Shown piece after piece: positions 18,120 to 26,323 of a DNA stretch of 64,000 bases. The position numbers and the translations under genes are program-made. This DNA comes from Ktedonobacteraceae bacterium (GTDB lineage: Bacteria; Chloroflexota; Ktedonobacteria; Ktedonobacterales; Ktedonobacteraceae). The DNA lies in the NCBI GenBank assembly GCA_035653615.1, contig DASRBN010000031.1, positions 124,001 to 188,000 on the forward strand. The letters are read 5' to 3'. Under the pieces are notes generated by a model. It searched no databases, was not told where the DNA came from, and saw only the letters and a program-made list of their open reading frames with translations. Numbering within the stretch: the first letter of the stretch is position 1; each line of letters begins with the position of its first letter.

Positions 18120-18525
18120 GATCTGGCCACCTCGATCAAAAAGAGATTACTGTGAGACGCCCTGGCTGTACCCCCATTAGCTTGCTCTTTCCAGGAGCTT
18201 TATTACATGTAACACGAATTTTCAGGTAAATCAATGCATGTTTTTATCGAAAGATGTGAATATGGTTAATTTTTGAGAATCTATGGAGAGAGAAAAGAGA
18301 ACGGGTGATCTTTTATCCCCTGAAAATGTGAAGGATATCCATGGTGTGACGAATGAAGCCGGAAAAATTCCGGTGACAGCGAGAGGCAGCGAATTTCACC
18401 TGTCACTTTCTGCCAGGCGATTTTCTTTGCGTCATAGAGCGGTTAACATAAACCAACCTGAAGGTGAAGAAACTGCTACCCGAAAGCGCTTGCGCCATGC
18501 CCATTTCCGGCGCTTCTCTGTTGTG
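18120..18525. other. 406-bp intergenic region upstream of the propeller gene with a possible structured leader
   Basis: No gene is supported here. On the reverse strand, 18198-18161 can fold: CCTGG (18195-18191) pairs with CCAGG (18165-18161), or GCTC (18198-18195) pairs with GAGC (18187-18184), so the two are alternatives. It lies about 45-80 bases before the propeller start codon. A CCGGAA-AAA-TTCCGG hairpin near 18360-18375 and a GTGACAG...CTGTCAC pair near 18373-18406 lie further upstream. A 96-codon forward frame at 18283 has no ribosome site and was not accepted. Confidence 0.4.
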
Positions 18526-19263
18526 TTAGTCGAGGCTAATGACACAAAGAAGGTGGGTATTGAGGAATTTTAGCTGCTCCAGCATATTTGCCAGCCAGTA
18601 AGCTCGCGGTGCGATTATCCGTGCGATTGGGGGAGCCAGCGTCAGCCGCCGGAACGTATAGCTGGCTCCCGGTCGATTGAACAACTGTAAAATACGCCGG
18701 CGCGAGAAGCCTCTCACTGCCGGGTTGCGTGGATTGGAATAGGCAAAATCGTAGCAAAGGATGAGGCCACCTGGTTTAAGGACGCGCCAGACCTCGCCGG
18801 CAATTTTCTCGCAAAGCTCGTCATTGAGGATGGAACTGAACACGACAAAAAGCGTGACCAGGTCAAAACTTGCGTCAGGATAAGGTAACTGGTGAGCGCT
18901 GCCTGCTCGCCAATCGATGGCTGGATTCAGGCTGCGCGCCATCTCGATTCGCTCGTTCAGCAGATCAATCCCTGAAAGATTACCTGGCTTAGCTCCATAT
19001 GCTGTAAAACGTTGTAGCTGCATACCCATGCCACAACCAATATCCAGTATCTTTTTGTCACCGAGATCATTAAATGCGTGCCGTTTGAGCAATGCCAGCA
19101 GGCGCCGCTCAAGGCTATGCGACTGGAGAAGAGCGGCCTCGTTAAAAAGGCTGTAGCGGCCGCTCAATTCGGCGCTGCTTGCCCGGCGTTGATATTCTAC
19201 CCGTATGCGTTTGATCTCTTGTGCTACATCTGTATGCCTCTGCTGGTCATACGTTCCCGTCAT
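18526..19263 (-). CDS. Class I SAM-dependent methyltransferase
   Basis: 245 residues. Motif I is ILDIGCGMGMQLQRFTAYG (about residue 70). It is followed by the acidic end of strand 2 (GIDLLNERIEMAR), the Methyltransf_11 pattern LPYPDASFDLVTLFVVFSSI and EVWRVLKPGGLILCYDF. The ATG at 19263 overlaps the stop codon of the upstream asparagine synthase gene (ATGA), so the two are translationally coupled and probably act on the same product. The substrate is unknown; a sugar or surface-polymer building block is likely given the locus. An in-frame ATG 27 bases upstream is less likely. Confidence 0.9.
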   Translation of the reverse strand: MTGTYDQQRHTDVAQEIKRIRVEYQRRASSAELSGRYSLFNEAALLQSHSLERRLLALLKRHAFNDLGDKKILDIGCGMGMQLQRFTAYGAKPGNLSGIDLLNERIEMARSLNPAIDWRAGSAHQLPYPDASFDLVTLFVVFSSILNDELCEKIAGEVWRVLKPGGLILCYDFAYSNPRNPAVRGFSRRRILQLFNRPGASYTFRRLTLAPPIARIIAPRAYWLANMLEQLKFLNTHLLCVISLD

Positions 19264-21155
19264 TCTTTTACTCCAAATAGCTCTATCCAACGATCAAAAA
19301 CAAAGAGACGGAACAGCGCCTGTCCTTGTTCATCCTGCCTGCCATCAAGTCGCCATGTCGTATCCGCCAGCCGCTGAGCATCCGCTCGTTCGATATACTG
19401 CCAGAGCGGTCGATCTTGTCGCAGCCAGTTTTCCAGCGCTGGACGTAATGGACCGCACAGCCAGCTGTCCTGGGGAACTTCGAAACCAAATTTTGAGCGT
19501 CGCAGGCGGATCTTTTCTGGAAGGATGCTGTTCAGTCCGAGACGAAGCGGCCACTTTGTCCAGCCATGATGATAGAGCGCCGCGGGCGCGAATGAAAGGC
19601 ACAGCTCAATCAATTCGTGATCCAGAAAAGGATATCTGCCTTCAACAGAGAAGGCCATGGAATTGCGATCATCCCATTTAAGCAGGCGAGGCAGGTAGAG
19701 TGAGCGGATCTCCTCCACGCGCAATTGCTGCTCAGTCAGCGCGAGCACTTTCCGCAAGATAGTAGACGTATTTTCCATGCGATTATGCTGCTTGCGTAGG
19801 CGCACAAGTCCGGTCGGCTTTCTGCGCGCTAAATAGCGTCGCAGCATAACCGGTATTTGAGTCAACAACGTGCGATTGCCCTTCCCTATGCCAGCTCCCA
19901 GGATATGCTCGAGCAGGGGAAAAATTGCGGCATTTCTGGCAAGCTCGCGCAAGTAGAGAAAGTAGGACTGCCAGTAACCGGAGAGAATTTCGTCACAGCC
20001 TTGCCCATTCAAGGTCACCGGAACCCCGGCTTCTCTGGTCAGGCGCGCGATACAGTATCCGGCATAGATTGAAAGGCTACCCACCGGCTCATCGTGAATA
20101 CGCAGAAAAGCATCCATCTCTTGAAGGAACGTCATAGGGGCCGGTGTAATGTAATGCGGTACTGCATGGATAGCGGCGACAATGGCCTCCACATATTCCC
20201 GTTCATCGCTGGCATCGCCGGGGAAAGTGGATGTGAATGTATGGAGTGGAGCGCGATGATCGCTCAATTTGTTTACCAGCATGGCAATCGAACTGGAATC
20301 CAGCCCTCCACTCAATGCACAACCAACGGGTACATCACTGCGTAGATGTAGGGAGATACTTTCCTGCAATTTTGCCGCAAATAAGTTACCTGCTTCCGCC
20401 GCATTGGTGATCGAGGCCTGAATGTACTCAGGATGCCAGTAGCCGGTGGGAGGAGCTGGTAGTAGTGTCTCGAGTGGAATGGTAAGCCAGGTTCCTGCGG
20501 GGATAGGCTGTACATCACGGAAAAAGCTCTTATCCGCGTCCTCGTATCCTGTTCGAAGATACTCATCTACGACTTCGTGATTGACACGTGCAGTAAAGCC
20601 AGGTACGTACAGAAATTGCTTGATTTCGGAGGCAAGCGCAATGATGCTATTCCCTTGCCACATGTAAAGCGGCTTAATTCCAAGGCGATCACGGCAGACA
20701 ATGACCTCATTGCGCTGACAATCTACTATCACCAATCCCCACATACCGCGAAAGCGCCGGAAGCAATCGGTACCCCACTCCGCGTATGCGCCGAGTAGCA
20801 CCTCTGTATCTGTTGACGAGCGGAAGCGATATCCCAGCTTTTCGAGTTCAAAGCGGATTTCGATGAAGTTGTAGACTTCGCCATTGTAAACGCACCAGAA
20901 GCGGTCGCGATAGGCCATAGGCATATGACCTGCCGGACTTATATCCAGTATCGAGAGGCGGCGAGAACTGAGGGCTACGCGCCAGCTAGATTCTGTTTCA
21001 CGCGTAGACTGCCATTTCCCGTTAGAATCAGAGGAGAGAATCAGGGTTCCTTCATCGTCTGGGCCTCGATGACTGATACTCGCGGCCATACGTTCCAGTG
21101 TGCCCGGTGGAATATATATCTCACTATTTTTAAGGATAGCTGCTATTCCGCACAT
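19260..21155 (-). CDS. asnB: Asparagine synthase (glutamine-hydrolysing), AsnB-like
   Basis: 631 residues. The start is fixed by MCGIAAI: Cys2 is the N-terminal nucleophile of the class II glutaminase domain once Met is removed, so longer upstream frames are excluded. The glutaminase domain also shows SHRGPDDEG and NGEVYNF. The synthetase domain has the PP-loop SGGLDSSSIAM at residues 282-292, plus RYPFLDHELIELCL and LPEKIRLRRSKFGFEVP near the end. AsnB-like proteins amidate aspartate, or in polysaccharide loci uronic or amino acid groups on sugars (WbpS-like). Coupling to a methyltransferase and the setting among glycosyltransferases favour the second role, but housekeeping asparagine synthesis cannot be excluded. 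Confidence 0.93.
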   Translation of the reverse strand: MCGIAAILKNSEIYIPPGTLERMAASISHRGPDDEGTLILSSDSNGKWQSTRETESSWRVALSSRRLSILDISPAGHMPMAYRDRFWCVYNGEVYNFIEIRFELEKLGYRFRSSTDTEVLLGAYAEWGTDCFRRFRGMWGLVIVDCQRNEVIVCRDRLGIKPLYMWQGNSIIALASEIKQFLYVPGFTARVNHEVVDEYLRTGYEDADKSFFRDVQPIPAGTWLTIPLETLLPAPPTGYWHPEYIQASITNAAEAGNLFAAKLQESISLHLRSDVPVGCALSGGLDSSSIAMLVNKLSDHRAPLHTFTSTFPGDASDEREYVEAIVAAIHAVPHYITPAPMTFLQEMDAFLRIHDEPVGSLSIYAGYCIARLTREAGVPVTLNGQGCDEILSGYWQSYFLYLRELARNAAIFPLLEHILGAGIGKGNRTLLTQIPVMLRRYLARRKPTGLVRLRKQHNRMENTSTILRKVLALTEQQLRVEEIRSLYLPRLLKWDDRNSMAFSVEGRYPFLDHELIELCLSFAPAALYHHGWTKWPLRLGLNSILPEKIRLRRSKFGFEVPQDSWLCGPLRPALENWLRQDRPLWQYIERADAQRLADTTWRLDGRQDEQGQALFRLFVFDRWIELFGVKE

Positions 21156-21317
21156 ACATGGCCAACCTCCCAACCCTCGATGCCAAACAATGCTTCCCTT
21201 TAAAATGTGTAGTACCTCATTTAACAGTATACGAAACTCAGCAAACGGAACTCTTTTTTGTCTATCCGTATAATACATACCAGAAGAGCATGATGGATTA
21301 TCTGGGAGGATGGAAGT

Positions 21318-22160
21318 ATGGTAGAACGTCAAGAAACATTTGATCCCCTGTACTACTGGGAGCAGCACCTGCAGGCATACCCCGGCATTAAAGGAGTTGG
21401 CTATACCAGTCGCTCTACCAGATTTTTAGAGCAGCAGTATCGTTCTCGCATGCGCCAGGTTGAGCTGGCTCTGCGCCAGTATGGGCTTACTGACCTTACC
21501 GGGCGCAAAGTTCTCGACGTCGGTTCAGGAACCGGTATCTGGCTGGATTTCTGGCACCGCCATGGGGTGGAAGCCGCGGTGGGACTGGATTTCGCTCAGC
21601 CCAGCATTGAAGCACTTCGAACCCAGTTTCCGGATGACCTCATTGTCCAGGCTGATGTGAGTAAAGCGCCTCTGCCACTGCCTGACAATATGCGCTTCGA
21701 CTTGATCTCTGCTTTTGATGTTCTGCTGCATATCGTGGACCCGGATAACTTTCGGAGGGCTATCGCCAATCTAGCGCATCACTGCCTGCCCGGTGGCTGG
21801 CTCGTTATCTCCGATGCAATTGTGCAGGGTCAGGGATATGTTCCTGAGCGCGCTTACGCAGTATTTAACAAGGTGCGCCGGGTTGACGAGTATCGCGAGG
21901 TGCTGGCAGCGAATGGGTTTGTTATTGACTCAATACGCCCGGCCACAGTGCTGCTTGGTAATCCTCTGGAAGCTCCCAACCGCCTGGCTTTTCTGGCGCT
22001 ATCAGCGTGGTGGAAAGGGACCGGATTATGGGGGCGTTCTAATACATGCTCTGGATTGATAGGGCCGGGTGTCGTCAAGGCGGATCAAGTCGCGTGCCGC
22101 CTTTTTAACGGTAGCCTTGCCCCCACTGCCAAAATTATGTTCGCGCGGAAACTCCTGTAG
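21318..22160 (+). CDS. Class I SAM-dependent methyltransferase
   Basis: 280 residues. The Rossmann motif I is KVLDVGSGTGIWLDFWHRHG (about residue 65), followed by VGLDFAQPSIEALR, VQADVSKAPLPLP and FDLISAFDVLLHIVDP, and then HCLPGGWLVISDA. GGGAGG lies 8 bases before the ATG. It is divergent from asnB, with a 162-bp shared upstream region. The TAG stop codon forms part of a palindromic repeat, so the repeat inserted exactly at, or created, the gene's 3' end. The substrate is probably a sugar intermediate, by context. Confidence 0.9.
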   Translation: MVERQETFDPLYYWEQHLQAYPGIKGVGYTSRSTRFLEQQYRSRMRQVELALRQYGLTDLTGRKVLDVGSGTGIWLDFWHRHGVEAAVGLDFAQPSIEALRTQFPDDLIVQADVSKAPLPLPDNMRFDLISAFDVLLHIVDPDNFRRAIANLAHHCLPGGWLVISDAIVQGQGYVPERAYAVFNKVRRVDEYREVLAANGFVIDSIRPATVLLGNPLEAPNRLAFLALSAWWKGTGLWGRSNTCSGLIGPGVVKADQVACRLFNGSLAPTAKIMFARKLL

Positions 22161-22189
22161 GGACAGGCACCAGGCCCTGTCCCTACAGC
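22158..22189. repeat. GTAGGGACAG-family palindrome at the methyltransferase stop codon
   Basis: TGTAGGGACAGG and CCTGTCCCTACA form 12-bp perfect arms around 8 bases. The first arm starts within the last codon and contains the TAG stop of the preceding gene. It shares its core with 5567-5650 and 23499-23526. No T-run follows, so it is better seen as a dispersed repeat than a terminator. Confidence 0.8.
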
Positions 22190-22227
22190 ATTATCCCGGC
22201 TGTGATTGTGTGGAGGATCTTATCGAA

Positions 22228-23496
22228 GTGGAACAAAAAATGTATGCCGTTCCCCCGGTACTAAAGACGATACATGAGACGAGCCAGCTAAGAGGAAAGG
22301 TCTGCATGCATGTCCTGGGAACGGCTCGCACTGACGTTCGTGTGATGCGCGAAGCGACGACGCTTCAGCAAGCCGGGATGGAGGTTTCGATAGTTGATAT
22401 CGAGGGCGACCCTACACGGCCACGCGAAGAGGAAATCGACGGTATCCATGTAAAACATATCATGATGCCACAATGGTTTGTTCCGGCGCGCTTCAAGCCC
22501 TGGTTTCTGGTCAAGCTGTTCCTGATTCTTCTGAGTGGTGCAATAGCGCTGGTGAATGTTCCTGCTGATATCTATCATGCTCATGATGATACAGCGCTTC
22601 CCGCGTGCTATATTGCGGCCCGCTTGCGGCGGAAGCGACTGGTCTTTGATGCCCATGAACTACCCCTGGTTGAACCCAATATCACGCGTTGGCGCCTGTT
22701 GCGCGGCCTTTCCGCCCTTTTACTCAGGAGCATGATGTCGCGCTGTACCGGTATTATCACTGTCTCTCCCCCCATTGTCCGTGAATTGCAGCGACTCTAT
22801 GGTGGTCGCACGGCGCAGTTGATCCGTAATATTCCCGCCTATCAAGCGCCTATCTCCAGTAATCGACTGCGACAGTATCTTGAGCTGGATGAGGGCATAC
22901 GCATAGCCCTGTATCAAGGGAACCTGGACAGTCGTGGGCTTCACCTGTTAATATACGCGGCCAGATTCATTGATCCGGGCATTGTGATCGTCATGATGGG
23001 CCAGGGAGCTAACCAGGCCGATCTTGAGGCATTGATTGCCCGCGAAGGAGTAGGTGAGCGTGTCAAGATTATTCCCCCTGTTCCTTATGCAGAACTCTTG
23101 ACCTGGACGGCTTCGGCAGATATCGGCCTCGTGGTCTATTCACCTGTTTCCACGCTGACTATTACACCGAATATCCAGATGTGCCTGCCAAACAAGCTGT
23201 TTGAGTATTTGATGGCCGGTTTGCCTGTTCTTGCTTCACGCCTCGATGCAGTTGCTGATATTATCACAACCTATAATGTTGGATGTATTGTTGACTCGCT
23301 TGAACCTGATGATATCGGGCAAGCTATCAACAGAATGCTGGCAAATCATGATGCTCTGGCGCGTATGAAAAGCAATGCTAAAGCCGCAACCCGGCATGAT
23401 CTCTGTTGGGAGAACGAAGGTCGCAGGCTCATTGATTTCTACCGCGATGTTACGCAATTGCCGCCTCTGATGAATTTTTCCAAACGAATCGAGTAA
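22228..23496 (+). CDS. Glycosyltransferase family 4
   Basis: About 422 residues of a GT-B glycosyltransferase. Acceptor-side motifs are TARTDVRVMREATTLQQAG, ADIYHAHDDTALPAC and LVFDAHELPL. Donor-side motifs are ALYQGNLDSRGLHLL, VMMGQGANQADLEALI and MCLPNKLFEYLMAGLPVLAS. The start is uncertain: GTG 22228 has GGAGG 11 bases upstream and ATG 22240 would drop four residues. A frame reaching back to 22069 would overlap the methyltransferase gene and read through the palindromic repeat, so it was not used. This gene closes the polysaccharide block; two different repeat elements follow it. Confidence 0.9.
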   Translation: MEQKMYAVPPVLKTIHETSQLRGKVCMHVLGTARTDVRVMREATTLQQAGMEVSIVDIEGDPTRPREEEIDGIHVKHIMMPQWFVPARFKPWFLVKLFLILLSGAIALVNVPADIYHAHDDTALPACYIAARLRRKRLVFDAHELPLVEPNITRWRLLRGLSALLLRSMMSRCTGIITVSPPIVRELQRLYGGRTAQLIRNIPAYQAPISSNRLRQYLELDEGIRIALYQGNLDSRGLHLLIYAARFIDPGIVIVMMGQGANQADLEALIAREGVGERVKIIPPVPYAELLTWTASADIGLVVYSPVSTLTITPNIQMCLPNKLFEYLMAGLPVLASRLDAVADIITTYNVGCIVDSLEPDDIGQAINRMLANHDALARMKSNAKAATRHDLCWENEGRRLIDFYRDVTQLPPLMNFSKRIE

Positions 23497-23498
23497 TC

Positions 23499-23526
23499 CC
23501 GTAGGGACAAGCCGCTGTCCCTACGG
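23499..23526. repeat. GTAGGGACAG-family palindrome downstream of the glycosyltransferase
   Basis: CCGTAGGGACA and TGTCCCTACGG form 11-bp perfect arms around AGCCGC. It begins two bases after the TAA stop of the glycosyltransferase and is the third member of the family in this window. The same placement against a 3' gene end as at 22158 suggests preferred insertion or retention there. Confidence 0.8.
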
Positions 23527-23560
23527 AGTTTTTACAGGCAAAATCGACAAGCATGAGTGA

Positions 23561-23638
23561 GCCGTGTCATTCTGAGCGCAGCGAAGAATCTCGACAGCGA
23601 CGGGTGTAGATTCTTCGCTGCGCTCAGAATGACACGGC
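23561..23638. repeat. Long inverted repeat, GAGCGCAGCGAAGAATC family
   Basis: Arms 23561-23591 and 23608-23638 are perfect 31-bp reverse complements with a 16-base spacer. The core GAGCGCAGCGAAGAATC also occurs at 40268-40339 and 55897-55996. It lies between the convergent glycosyltransferase and anchor-P-like genes, where it could also end transcription from both sides. Confidence 0.85.
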
Positions 23639-23687
23639 CTGAGACGGCTTGCCCCATTCGGTTGTCAAAGTTCATCAGGACATGATG

Positions 23688-24965
23688 CTAGTAGCTGCTT
23701 GCACCGGCTGATGCAAGGCTTACAATGATACGCGCCCCCACAGGCAGGCCCAGAGAGTTATTTGCGACCGTGACATAGATATCTATAGCAATGACCGTTT
23801 CGTTCGCACCCGACGAATCGTTGCTCCCGGACTGTTCATTAATCAGTGCGTAGCCGATACCTGGAAGATTCTCACGGGTGTTGGGTGCGGGGTTAGTAGG
23901 CAATGCTGTTCCATCTACGGATGCATTCTGGAATGTAGCCGAGCCTGACCTGGAACTGCTGCCTGAGCTATTCCAGCTGGCGTTGGCCAGGGTAGTCACC
24001 TTGTTTGCGGAAACTAAGCCACTCAACAGATTCAGGTTTGAAATGCTGTTCTGGCTGCTCGCAACGGCGCTAGACGAGGTAAGCTGACCAGAGGCGCTAC
24101 TGGCTTCTGTTCCCGTACTACCGATTGCTGATGAACTGATCCCGCTTGAACTGCTTGATGAGGAACCACCCTTACAACTGATGCCTGCTACTGCTCCTGG
24201 CCCGACATTGGGGGTTGATCCGCCAAGACCCAAACCGTAAAGGCCATAAGTGGTGGCAGTTACAGCGGCTGGCGCAATTGCGCTTTGTACGAAAGCAAGT
24301 ACGATTCGAGTGCCTGTAGCAATCCCAAGCGAATTCGAGCTTGAAATCTGGATATCCATAGCGACGACGCCGATGCTGGTCGAATTTGAACCGTTAAATG
24401 GCCCACTCTGCTCATTCAGTATAACGGAGCCGAGGCCAGGCAGCGATAGCTTTGTATTCGGCGCGGGATTATTGTTCTCCGGTGTTCCGTTTACCATCAA
24501 TCCGCTGAATGTTGAGCTATTTGTACTCGATGCGCCGGCTGGCGAGGATGTACTTGTTACTAAGGCATGAATATCGTTAGCCGCAATCACACCGCCTAGC
24601 AAACTGAGGTTGTGGATATCTTCGCTTGTTTGAATGGTGAGACTTCCCTGCGTGCGATTTAACGTGATGCTGGCGTTTGCTGTGCCGGAGAGGATCAATG
24701 GGTCGGCAGGCAAAGCAGGACCGGAATTCGTGATACTGTTCGTCCCCGGTGGAGTAGTACAGCTTAACCCGACCGGCACGCTGGGACCGTAGCTGGTACC
24801 ACCTGAGCCTGAAGGCGCCAGGACATAGACGGCATAGCCATATGCATTAGGAACGCCCGGAAAGAGGCTGGACCTCGGAATGGCGCTGGCTGCGTTGGCA
24901 ACTGCTACTGTTGACGGCAGCAACGCACTTAAGGCGATTAATGCGATGATAAGGCGTTTCACCAT
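23688..24965 (-). CDS. Secreted two-repeat protein resembling choice-of-anchor P family
   Basis: 425 residues. A signal peptide is visible at 1-26 (MVKRLIIALIALSALLPSTV, then AVANAASA). The mature part is two copies of one unit of about 170 residues. The copies share SGL-VNGT-NPAPNT-LPG-G-LINEQSG and an I-DI-V-NSLG-P-GARI ending, joined by a Ser/Gly-rich linker (about 275-315). The pattern resembles the choice-of-anchor P family, which is secreted and surface-exposed with unknown ligands; the family name is from memory and tentative. There is no sortase or hydrophobic C-terminal anchor. AAGGAGG precedes ATG by 6 bases. Confidence 0.75.
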   Translation of the reverse strand: MVKRLIIALIALSALLPSTVAVANAASAIPRSSLFPGVPNAYGYAVYVLAPSGSGGTSYGPSVPVGLSCTTPPGTNSITNSGPALPADPLILSGTANASITLNRTQGSLTIQTSEDIHNLSLLGGVIAANDIHALVTSTSSPAGASSTNSSTFSGLMVNGTPENNNPAPNTKLSLPGLGSVILNEQSGPFNGSNSTSIGVVAMDIQISSSNSLGIATGTRIVLAFVQSAIAPAAVTATTYGLYGLGLGGSTPNVGPGAVAGISCKGGSSSSSSSGISSSAIGSTGTEASSASGQLTSSSAVASSQNSISNLNLLSGLVSANKVTTLANASWNSSGSSSRSGSATFQNASVDGTALPTNPAPNTRENLPGIGYALINEQSGSNDSSGANETVIAIDIYVTVANNSLGLPVGARIIVSLASAGASSY

Positions 24966-24988
24966 GTTTCCCTCCTTTTTGCTTGGTG

Positions 24989-25008
24989 TTATGCATGTGC
25001 ATGCATAA
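24989..25008 (-). promoter_or_regulatory. Palindromic operator candidate upstream of the two-repeat secreted protein gene
   Basis: TTATGCATG-TG-CATGCATAA is a 9+9 bp perfect palindrome 24 bases before the ATG, so it lies in the 5' untranslated region or at the promoter's 3' edge. On the reverse strand a TATATT just upstream (near 25009-25014) could be a -10 box. No cognate regulator can be named. Confidence 0.4.
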
Positions 25009-25133
25009 ATATAAGCAGGACGCTAAAGTACGAGGCAAATCTGCCTTTTGAAAATAATCGTCAGGAGGATAGGGATAAACATAGATAAATCCGGCTAGCA
25101 ATAAATAGATGCTGAGCTTTTTCACGTTGCTAC

Positions 25134-25160
25134 AAAAAAAGCCCTGCTTGTCAGCAGGGA
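25134..25160 (-). terminator. Intrinsic terminator of the SirB1-type gene
   Basis: On the reverse strand CCCTGCT-gaca-AGCAGGG is followed by C and seven T (25140-25134). It starts 34 bases after the stop codon of the SirB1-type gene and has the classic stem plus U-tract form. Confidence 0.85.
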
Positions 25161-25194
25161 ATACAGGAGTCGCATCTATAGCTTGCACCTACGT

Positions 25195-26097
25195 TTAATT
25201 CAACATGGCGATGGTTTGCCGGATAGCCTTAATCTGTCGCCGAACGTCTTCGGCATCATCGGCGAGAGGTGCGAGTTCCAGGTACACGTTGAAATCACGT
25301 ATGGCTCGTGTATAGTGCTTGAGGTGGAGATGAACGATGCCGCGATCCTTTCGCTCGATAGCAGTATCTGGAGCCAGCATTACAATGCGGTCACAGGCGG
25401 AAAGCGCGCGGCGATAATCGCCATTGCGGATGTAGATGTTTTTGAGGTTGGCCAGCATACGTGTCAGCAGTTGCCGATTGCTCACTGGCTCTAGCCAGAG
25501 CGGGTTGAAAGGAATTCTTCCGCGAAAGAGGCGTTTGATGCGCTCGCGGCAATCCTGTTCGCTGAGCATACGTCCCTTTTCGAAAGGGTCGATATAAATA
25601 CTGCTGCCCGGCAGCTCGCAGCGAACAATAAAGTGAAACGGTAATCCAATCCCCACGACCTGCAAGCCCAGACGCCTGCCAACTTCCATATAAATGAGCG
25701 AGAGCGTAATAGGGATACCCTTGTGCCTCTCTAAAACATCATTGAGAAAGCTATTGCAAGGATCATAATAATCGGCATGGTTGCCATGAAAGCGCTCCTG
25801 CTCGAAGAGAACCTTGTTGATAGCCTGAACTACTTGCAGTGGGTCGATATTGGACGGTAGTGTCGTGGCGTTCTGGAAAGCAGAAGAAGATAAGCCTGAT
25901 GCCTCCGCTACTTTTTGAGCCAACAGGTCGAGCTGCGTTAAATAATGAGCAATGTTGAGGTCAGGATATTCTTCGGCGGCAATCAGCAATGCCCCCATTG
26001 CCAGATCAATGGCCGCATCCTCCCCTGAGATGAGAGCCTCAAATGCCCTGCGGGCACGCTTTTGTGCTGTGTCGTTGTTCGATTCTTCTGGCAACAT
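25195..26097 (-). CDS. SirB1-type transglutaminase-like/TPR protein
   Basis: 300 residues. The central part, HKGIPITLSLIYMEVGRRLG and GLPFHFIVRCE and IYIDPFEKGRMLSEQDCRER, matches the SirB1_N/Transglut_core2 family. The usual catalytic Cys of transglutaminases is replaced by the I-P/T-L-S context seen in this family, so it is probably not a protease or transferase. A C-terminal TPR pair (about 220-290; NIYIRNGDYRRALSACDRIV and HYTRAIRDFNVYLELAP) would bind proteins. The function is unknown throughout the family. A single gene with its own terminator. Confidence 0.88.
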   Translation of the reverse strand: MLPEESNNDTAQKRARRAFEALISGEDAAIDLAMGALLIAAEEYPDLNIAHYLTQLDLLAQKVAEASGLSSSAFQNATTLPSNIDPLQVVQAINKVLFEQERFHGNHADYYDPCNSFLNDVLERHKGIPITLSLIYMEVGRRLGLQVVGIGLPFHFIVRCELPGSSIYIDPFEKGRMLSEQDCRERIKRLFRGRIPFNPLWLEPVSNRQLLTRMLANLKNIYIRNGDYRRALSACDRIVMLAPDTAIERKDRGIVHLHLKHYTRAIRDFNVYLELAPLADDAEDVRRQIKAIRQTIAMLN

Positions 26098-26231
26098 GCC
26101 TGTTTTTCTGGATTACCATAAGGCAATTCCGGCTAAAATAAGACCATAGAGCAGGGTAATCCAACCAGGGAAGTAAGAAGACCGCTATAAGTTCGTTGGA
26201 TGCATCTAATAAAATAGAACAATAGCCATAA

Positions 26232-26260
26232 AGCCAGGGAAAATCTTCCCTGGCTATTTT
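26232..26260 (-). terminator. Hairpin terminator downstream of the TauE/SafE gene
   Basis: AGCCAGGGAA-aatc-TTCCCTGGCT is a perfect 10-bp stem with a four-base loop, followed by ATTTT on the forward strand and TTTAT on the reverse strand. It lies between the reverse TauE/SafE gene (stop at 26324) and the start of the SirB1-type gene, so ending the TauE/SafE transcript is its likely job. Confidence 0.65.
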
Positions 26261-26323
26261 ACACTAAAAAAAATCGTGCGTCGAGAGGTTTTTAAGGACT
26301 TTATTCGATTGAAAACTCGACGC

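Noticed and set aside
18283-18573. 96-codon forward frame upstream of the propeller gene
   Set aside because: It has no ribosome site, its composition is basic and irregular, it overlaps the 3' end of the methyltransferase gene, and it resembles no family.
21156-21368. 71-residue N-terminal extension of the asparagine synthase
   Set aside because: The glutaminase domain needs Cys as residue 2, so MCGIAAI at 21155 must be the start.
22069-22227. N-terminal extension of the family 4 glycosyltransferase
   Set aside because: It would overlap the methyltransferase gene by 92 bases and translate the palindromic repeat; the conserved fold begins well after 22240.
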